From Boswellia sacra (Eukaryota; Streptophyta; Magnoliopsida; Sapindales; Burseraceae), in NCBI GenBank assembly GCA_013180625.2, contig SNVD02009837.1:124001-188000 (forward strand): a stretch of DNA of 64,000 nt. The letters are read 5' to 3'. Positions within the stretch are counted from its first letter, which is position 1; each line of letters starts with the position of its first letter. The notes beneath the pieces were generated by a model. The model did not search any database. It had not been told where the DNA came from and was given only the letters and a program-made list of their open reading frames with translations. Positions 56,001 to 64,000 of the stretch are shown here, one piece after another. A program made the translations under genes and the position numbers.

Positions 56001-59000
56001 CCTTATGTCTTTACCCCCAATCTATGTGTCATTTATTTCGAGCTTCAATAATTTTGTTAAGAAAATTGGAGTCTAATTTCATTCAGCAATTTTTTCTGGT
56101 TTTTGAAAATTCTACTTATGACAGATTCTATGCTAATGGGAGACACATTTTATCAGCTGGTCAGGATCGTGCATTTCGCCTTTTCTCCGTCATACAGGTT
56201 TCACTTCAATCACGAACATGATGAGCAGAATAAGGAAACACTGTTGCTGTATTGAATTTTTTCATTATGCTTGTGAAAGTGACAATTGAAAATATGTTAC
56301 CTTTCTCCTTCTCTTATCATTATATATATATAATTTTGACGTGATCCTATGTATTATGTATCTTTACAATGAAAGTAAACCTTTGGCTGCGTTGAATCTT
56401 AAGCTGTCCAACATACGCATTTTCATTCATAAATAACCTAAAATGTTGGGAGAAATAGATATTGAAAAGCTTATTTCTTGCTGTTTTTGAGCTTAAATAC
56501 GTTGTTAGACTCTTATATATCAACATAAGCTTTTAGGTCAAATGGTTACTTAACATAGTAATAAAGCTAAGTTGACCAAGTTATTTTTTGTAATGATCCC
56601 CTCATTATTTTTGGTTATAATAATTTTTTTTTTTGGTGTACTTATGATTGTTGATAGTTGTATATGGTGCATGGGCAAGTGCACATTAGGTGGCTTCTTG
56701 GAGCTTAATTACTATATTATGTTCTTATAAATTACCATAAGCTGTTGGATCAAATTTTTTACTTTTCACCTATAGAATATTACATTTCAAAATTTATATG
56801 ATTTCTTAAAAATCATCCCCTAGATAATTTTTACCCTGACAAGTATTGCATATTTGCATGCGTAATAGAAGCTGTTTTTTTCTATTCTGGTTAAATATCT
56901 CTGGGAGTTATGGGTCCTTGGAACATCTTAATTTTGTTCTTGTATAGCCTACCCTGCTTTGGATGTCTTTTTTCTGCTACTATCCTGCCTGCTTTACTTG
57001 TTGTTTACGAAAAGCATCACTTGAGTCCCATGTGTTTGTTGCTTTCTTCTTTTATACCCAAAAATATCTTGGCCTCACTTCCCTCTGCCCTGGTTGCATT
57101 ACTTTCGCAGTTTAGTGTTCTAGAGTTAACATTCCATTTATTTTCATGAATTTGTGCGTGAAAATGCATGGTACTTGTGTCTATTTTTGTATCCTAACAT
57201 GTGTATTCTCTTGTGTGGCTTTTTGGGAATTGCAAGTTTTCAGTTATATGGTCCTCCACTTATTTATTTAGTGCTGAGCTGTGTCTTTGTTTGATTTTTA
57301 GGGCATTACCTCTAATGCTTTTATTTTCTTTTCGAAATTTGGTTTTTCTGTTTTTTATTTAATTCAGTTACATGTCATCAGGATCAGCAAAGTCGGGAGC
57401 TTTCTCAACGACATGTATCCAGGCGAGCCAAGAAACTTCGGATGAAGGTATGAATGGGCCATTGGCTGATCCTTCTTATGAAGCTTTGTAAGCCTGAGTA
57501 GAGAAGTTTTTCTTAAGGGCTATACTTGTTTGTATGATGGGAGAAGAGTTATAGGTTTTTTTCTCTTAAATAGCTTTTTTGAGCCTTTTTGTTGCTTAGG
57601 ACAATTTCTACATCCTTTTGCACTTTCTTCTTGATTCATATAATTTTCTCATTTATTTGTCAAAAGAAAAAAAGGAAACAGGCTAATAATTTTTACTATG
57701 TACAGCTCAATAGTTTGACGTGAAACGAGTTTTCTGCTAATTGACCAATTTTACTTTGTGAATAATATTTTATTAGATAATTCCAGTCGCTATATTCTTA
57801 ATTTCATTGTGGAAAAACTATCCTTCGGAAATAAATAATTTCTTTGTATTGTTTTGCAAGTATGTTTATCATATTTTAGTAATTTCAACATAAACACTTT
57901 TTATACTTGCTTGCAAGTTCATATTTCCTGATTTCTTGAATTTTCTATTGATACAGTTTAGGCTTGGATATACTTTTCATGCTATGGGAATATATTCTTA
58001 ACAGCTTCATCTCGTATTTGCTTAATTTTCAGGAAGAAGAGTTGAAACTCAAGCCTGTCATTGCATTTGATTGTGGTACAATCTTTCTCTAAGAGCTCTT
58101 AGAACTGTTTCAATTCATAATTATCGTTTAAAAGTTTCCTTGGCTTATTTCTTGGCAATTCATGATATCTCTTATTATTGTGACTTCTTAAAAGAATTAA
58201 AAAGAGATTATTAATAATAGGAAAAAGGGATGTACTATGAATAAAAAACTGCTGAAGGACCTTGGTACTACTTGGGGATACACAGTTATAGTTTGATTAT
58301 CAGTTTGAAATGAATTATTTTGGTCAAACATATAATTTATGTTGATATTCTGTCAATAATGGAGAATAAAGAAACATGAGGTGGAATCCAAACAAGGAAC
58401 TACCGGATGAAAGCATGTTTTAATTAATTTTGTTTGGTGATTTCAGTCTGTAATTTGATCTTCTTTTGCTTCTGTCTGTCCCAAAAAACATGTATATATT
58501 AGCTGAGATTAGGGAGCGAGATTGGTGCAATGTGGTTACATGTCATATGGATACTGCACAGGCATATGTGTGGAGACTTCAAAACTTTGTTCTTGGTGAG
58601 CATATTTTGAGACCATGCCCAGAAAATCCAACACCTGTGAAGGTTAGATTTGCATATTTCTTCTCATCTCTATCACTTTCTCATTATTTGATTAGGTTAA
58701 AGATCTGAAGATTCTGGACATCTTTTGTTGCATAGCATGGCTGATGAATTAGGAATTTGGCTTATTTTTTAATCTTAAATCTTCTTGACTTCCCATGAAA
58801 TGGTGGGACATTGAAATCTGAAAGCTGAGGATTATCTTTCCTAAAATTCATGATACCTTGATATTTTGTTATTGTGGTTGAAAACCGTTTTTGGTAATCT
58901 GGTAGGCCTGCGCTATTAGTGCATGTGGCAATTTTGCTGTTCTTGGGACAGCAGGTGGTTGGATTGAGCGATTCAACCTTCAATCAGGAATCAGCCGAGG

Positions 59001-62000
59001 CAGTTACCTAGACACATCAGAAGGAAAAAGCTGTGCCCATAATGGGGAAGTGGTTGGGGTTGCTTGTGATTCAACAAATAACCGATTAATAAGTGCCGGA
59101 TATCACGGAGATATAAAGGTCTGTATTATAGCTCTATGATTATTGTACGTTCTTTTGTTTAGCATCTGTGGTTTACTTATATGTGTGTTTGTGTGATACA
59201 TTTTGACATTTTCAAAGTTGACTTATAATCTCATTCTATGTTTTACTCATTTAGGAATACTTAGGTGGAAAATGTTTACATTACTATGCCTTAAAGGTTT
59301 CAATGACCAAAAAAATTGATAATTGGCTTTCTCTACGGTAACGCTTTTCCTTCCAAGTGGTTCCTTTACTTTTGAGAGAGAGTCTCCTTCTCAAAATAAG
59401 AACTTTAGTCTGTTAAGATTAAAATAGAGGGCATTTATAGTGTTTGGACGAGATCTATCTGCCATTAGGAGCATTCAATGATAAGTCTTAACTAATTGAA
59501 TGAGAAGGAATGGTTGGCGTGGTAGGAGCGTGTTGAAAGTCAAGGTTAGCACTTAGGACATGACCAGTAGATGGAAAACACTTTCTTGAGCCTTTGTGAG
59601 AATGGCTAGGTTAGGCTTGTGTACAGTTTTCCTTGTTGACACTGCCATCGGAGCCATCTAAGTGAATACACACTAAACGTGTCTCTAATCGAGGGTAATC
59701 TGGATTGATCCCTAATAATTTTATTGTCGCCATAGAAAAGATTTTGATCAATATCATTGCCAGTGTCATGATGATGCCTGATGATAATAAACCATTATGC
59801 TTTTGCCTAGTACACATTCATATCCACACTTTGCATCCATATGAATCACCAGGAGTCCAACAAATAACAACAACAATGACAGGAAACGTTAAATTGTTGG
59901 AATGGTAATAAAGGTATTGTCAAATAGCTGATATTAGGACACATAAACTATGGCAAAAATTAATCATCTATATTGTTATTATATGATTTTACTTGAGCTG
60001 CCTTTTTATCTCTTTTTATTTTCATTTTGTATTTTTAGAAGGTTAGTGGAAAAACTGAAAATCAATAGGTCACGGCTAGTAATTGCAATTGTGTGGATTT
60101 TTTTGGTTCCTTTCTTGCCCTATCCTTACAAGATGAGGGTATTAGCCTTGAGGCGGTCAATGCGTTAGATTTGACCACCTATTCCTGATCACCTTGATTC
60201 TTTATACATTTATACTTACATATCAATTTTTCTGTGATATCTGGTTGATAATTGTCATTTGGTTAAATATATGAACCTCTTGAGCCCAAAAAATATATGT
60301 GAATATTTGGTATAGCATGCATGAGAGTTTCTCTTAGAATGAACTATAGATTTTACTGGGAAGTTTGATTTCTCTAAGGTTTGGTTTGCAGGTTTGGGAT
60401 TTCAAGGGACGTGAACTAAAAGCCAGATGGGAAATTGGCTGCTCTTTGGTTAAGATTGCTTTCCATCGACTAAATGGTAATTTTCTTTATAATTAATTTC
60501 TATCTTTCTGCAGATTCACCTCTAACTCATTATTTTACAATCATTGGATCATGTCATGATCAAGTTTATTTTGAAATTATCTCCCAGGTCTTTTGGCTAC
60601 TGTGGCAGACGATCTAGTTATCCGTTTGTTTGATGTTGTGGCTTCACGAATGGTTCGAAAATTTGAAGGTCATACAGACCGGATTACAGATTTGTGCTTC
60701 AGTGAGGACGGGAAGTGGCTGTTGTCATCTAGTATGGATGGGAGTCTTAGGATATGGGATGTTATCTTAGCAAGACAAATAGATGCAGTACATGTTGATG
60801 TGTCTATCACTGCCCTGTCTCTCTCACCAAATATGGATGTTTTAGCAACTACCCATGTTGATCAGAATGGGGTCTACCTATGGTAAGTTTTCAGTTGTAA
60901 ATATGCTTGATCTTTGGTTTGTTTTTTAGAGTCTGAATCTTAGTTCATAACTTTATTTTATTTTACCCTTTCTAATTGGAGTAACCGAAAGGCATTTTGA
61001 GTGATAGCCACAATGAGAAAGAATGAGCATTCTAGTTTAGGTTGCAGCATCTATCCATATTAAGACCTTGAACCATAAGGCCATGTATGAGGGTTGGGAT
61101 TGCACTATATTATAGTATTGTATTAGATCTTGTGTTTGGTATAGTATATGAGTGGATAATATATTATGATTTAAATTAATATAAAATTTAGAACATAAAT
61201 ATTAAATAAAATATTTACATTAGTAACGATAAATATAAATTTTATATTTTATATTATTGATATTTGTTATAATTAGTACATTTTTATAATTAGTTAATAA
61301 AAGTTAAGTTTAGATAAAACAAATGAATTTTTTTAGATATTAATTAAAAATATGTTCATTAAATGTTTCTATATCTAACTTAATTTATTTAATTTAAAAT
61401 CATTTATTATAATTGTACTTTCAGTATAAAACTAATATTATTATAAGTATTAATGATTCTATTGTATAATTGTATATATAATTATTTCAAATTTTTGTAT
61501 TAGTATTTATTTTAATTTATTTGAGTTTTATTTATTATTATATTTCATATTATTAATAATTATAATTTAAAAAAAAATATTTGTAGTCTAAAAGTCTGGG
61601 AAAAGGAGACCTGTGGTTCCCATTGGAGTCCCTGTCCCGTGAATTTGGGACAAATGGGGGAGATTTGGATTAATCATTAGTTCAAGTCTCACTCTCATAT
61701 ATTTGATACAAACACAGGGATAGGACCAAAACTTTTGTGCTGCGTTGGAGCTCTGTGAAAGACATGATAGGACTAAATCTAAATTCTGACATTTAGAATC
61801 TAGATAAAAGTCAAAAGAAAGGATTTGTTCTATTCAGATAAAATTATCTTGAAATTAAATTCAGGTAAAGGCGATGATATCTATCTACTCTATGGTGATA
61901 TTCTTTGTTCGTAACTTTATCAGGGTTAATCAGTGTATATTCTCTGGAGCTTCAAACATTGATTCTTTTGCTAGTGGGAAGGAAATTGTGAGCGTTAAAA

Positions 62001-63320
62001 TGCCATCTGTTTCATCAGTAGAAGGTTCTGAAGACAAAAATTCCAGTCAGCTTGTTGTGAACCGTAAGGAGTCTAAAGGCACATCTGGTTTTTCAGCCGT
62101 CTGTCATCAGATCCCAGATTTGGTTACTCTTTCATTATTGCCTAAAAGCCAGTGGCAAAGTTTGATCAATTTGGATATTATAAAGGTCTCTCTTTCTCTT
62201 TTGTATATTCTTATTTTAGCTTCTTAACCTTCTTACTGTAATGCTATTAGTTTGTTCTTTTCTTGATCTGTTTGATTTGTTGAATAATCAGCATCGTATG
62301 TTGCTTTCTGCTTACTGAAACTCTACAACTTTCAGGTCCGTAATAAACCAATGGAACCTCTTAAGAAACCTGAGAAGGCTCCCTTCTTCTTGCCTTCAGT
62401 TCCTTCTCTTTCTGGAGAAATATCTTTTAAGCCAAGTGAATCCACTACAGAAAAAGATACAGAAATGGATAGAGAACAAAACAAGAAGAAATTTGATATG
62501 CCATCATTCCAATTTACACAATTTCTTAGGTCCTCGTCAGAAATGAAAAACTGTAAGCATGCGATCTCTTCCTAAATGATATCTTTCTTGTACTGAATAT
62601 TTCACTTTTTATTTCGTGATAGTATCTTTATTAAATACCTAAGTGTCTTGCATTTGTTTACTTTGTGTCTCAGTTTCAGCATTTACTGATTACATTAAAA
62701 GTTTATCCCCTTCAACTTTGGATATGGAACTTCGGATGCTTCAGATCATAGATGATGATGATCAAGAAGAACTCGATAGAAGACCTGAGTTGATTTCAAT
62801 TGAACTACTTCTGGATTATTTTATTCATGAGATTTCCTGCAGAAGCAATTTTGAGTTTATTCAAGCTGTTGTCAGGTTATTTCTGAAGGTATTGATTCTC
62901 TTCTTTCAGCTAATTAAAAGGCATTTTCTTATTTCGACTTCGTGAAAAAGAAACTCAAAAGTTTAGAGGTGCAAGGAAAAAAGCATTTTACATTCAATGA
63001 GAACATGGTATTAATACACTTAGATGTCTGAATTACTTCATAAAAGTGATAAGCTGCTTTAGGTTTTCAATTAAATTGAAGTGGGTGTTAACATTCCAAA
63101 ATTTTGGCGATTTTTATTTTGTCTCTAAGAAACTCTGGGATCTGAGATGTCTTCTACTTTTTCTGGTTAGATACATGGGGAAACTGTTCGGTGCCACCCG
63201 AAATTGCAGGATAAAGCAAGAGAGCTCTTGGAAATTCAATGCTCAGTATGGCAGAAAATTGATAAATTGTTCCAAAGTGCTAGATGCATGGTCGCTTTCC
63301 TCAGCAATTCACAAATTTAG
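53006..63320 (+). CDS. UTP21: UTP21/WDR36, U3 snoRNP (SSU processome) WD40 protein
   Basis: I derive 18 exons: 53006-53131, 53240-53267, 53402-53502, 53624-53827, 53906-54149, 54750-54925, 55716-55798, 56125-56197, 57382-57447, 58033-58075, 58503-58642, 58906-59118, 60392-60476, 60588-60882, 61924-62185, 62336-62552, 62674-62888, 63171-63320. All introns are GT-AG, phases agree, and the total is 2721 nt (906 codons plus TAG), close to known UTP21 lengths. The start MGIFEPYRAIGYITSSVPFS is the family N-terminus. WD40 repeats fill about residues 1-640 (GNMFIWAFKG, GFLQLWNIS, GVISIWNLEKR, RITDLCFSEDGKWLLSSSMD, LRIWDV). The C-terminal Utp21 domain, from about residue 695, has PLKKPEKAPFFLPSVPSLSG and ends in helices (RPELISIELLLDYFIHEI). 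The protein acts in the nucleolus in 18S rRNA processing. The gene appears intact. Confidence 0.93.
61081..61560. mobile_element. Possible MITE in UTP21 intron 14
   Basis: TGCACTATATTATAGTATTG, TATTAGATCTTGTGTTTGG resembles the left part of the element at 51921 (AACACTATATAGTACT..., TACATGTGTTTGG). The rest is AT-rich. The right end is not clear. Confidence 0.3.
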
Positions 63321-63660
63321 GTGTACTGAGGTTCTGTTCTTGTGGTTTACGATTTCTGAATTAATTCCATTTTCAAATATGATTCTATTTTCCCCGATCA
63401 AATGATAGTTTTTGCTGTTTCAGCAAGTCCTTTGCCTTTCATCTAGGTCAATCATAGTCGCAAATTTTGTATTTAGGCCCAAATTTTTTACGACGAACTC
63501 TACATCGGCAGATGAGTTGAGTTCAAAGAGCGTGCTGCCTTGCCTCCCTTGTAATGTTTTGTATTATTAGCTATCAAGTTGTAAAATTTAGGTTTTCAGA
63601 ATCAGGGCACTTCATTGTAATGTTTATATGTATTTATGCCTAAATTTACAAATCTTATGG
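63321..63660 (+). other. Probable 3' UTR of UTP21
   Basis: Follows the TAG at 63318-63320. It is T-rich, with GTAATGTTTTGTATTATTAGC and AATGTTTATATG, plausible plant polyadenylation-signal context. The exact end cannot be set. Confidence 0.4.
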
Positions 63661-64000
63661 CCTCTTTATTTATTTATTTATAAGAAACAGAATTTTTTTT
63701 GTCTGTGGATAAACAAGGATTGACGAAGTAATGACAAGCTATCAACAGCAAACTTTGTTAAGTAGAATCTAACAAGATAGGTTATTATATTTTTTATTTA
63801 GAATCTTAGTACAGTTTTTAGCTTTTGTTTTGAAAATAAGGGATACCCAGAATTTTAAGAAAATGCAATCGGTCTAGATGTTATTAAAAAAAAAGTTGAT
63901 CTAAAGTGAATGCATCGTTTTCTTTGTTTGAAAATCGCTTGATTCACAATTTTGAAGGAACAACAGACAAAGAATTTAGGTGTCTAGTGTTCTTATTGAC
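63661..64000. other. Intergenic DNA, no gene seen
   Basis: AT-rich sequence to the end of the window without a supported frame. Confidence 0.4.

Noticed and set aside
56910..57149. 79-codon ORF with a hydrophobic stretch
   Set aside because: Lies wholly inside UTP21 intron 8; T-rich intron sequence gives spurious hydrophobic frames.
63046..63405. 119-codon ORF overlapping the UTP21 3' end
   Set aside because: It reads the last UTP21 exon in a wrong frame and crosses the 18th exon's acceptor.

Overview
The window is nuclear DNA of a eudicot plant. It has plant-type intron-containing genes (an ankyrin/PGG membrane-protein gene and a complete 18-exon UTP21/WDR36 gene), AT-rich intergenic DNA, and plant LTR retrotransposons of the copia, Athila and Tat lineages. 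I cannot name the species from the sequence alone.

Layout. (1) 1-1377: the 3' part of an ACD6-like ankyrin/PGG gene, with an in-frame stop just before its membrane domain. (2) 1378-4646: AT-rich DNA with CACTA-like termini and a hairpin. (3) 4647-20649: an old, decayed Ty1/copia element with both LTRs. Two younger insertions sit inside it: a 9.15-kb Athila-type Ty3/gypsy element (5952-15101, 5-bp duplication CATTG) and a solo LTR of the same family (17961-19382). The Athila element has lost almost all of pol. In its place, on the gag strand, it carries an intronless, twice-frameshifted LOG (cytokinin-activating enzyme) gene and a second unrecognised reading frame. (4) 20650-35637: intergenic DNA with the 3' half of a second copia element, several terminal-inverted-repeat elements, and a possible antisense LRR remnant. 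(5) 35638-49476: two complementary defective Tat-lineage elements joined tail to tail. The plus-strand element keeps pol but lost most of gag. The minus-strand element keeps gag-protease but lost RT through most of integrase. They meet in a palindromic LTR-LTR junction near 42.9 kb. Each carries an antisense ORF, GC-rich repeats and about 47-bp tandem repeats, and another fold-back marks the left edge. A GATTT at both outer edges could be a target-site duplication of the whole block. (6) 49477-52900: intergenic DNA with two small palindromic elements. (7) 53006-63320: UTP21, preceded by a telo-box; the derived splice pattern gives an open frame of 906 codons.

Only UTP21 looks like an intact host gene. 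The PGG gene may be broken. The most interesting parts are the LOG copy inside the Athila element and the Tat tail-to-tail complex with its antisense transcription unit. All exon boundaries, homologies and repeat limits were read by eye; no alignment or database search was run.
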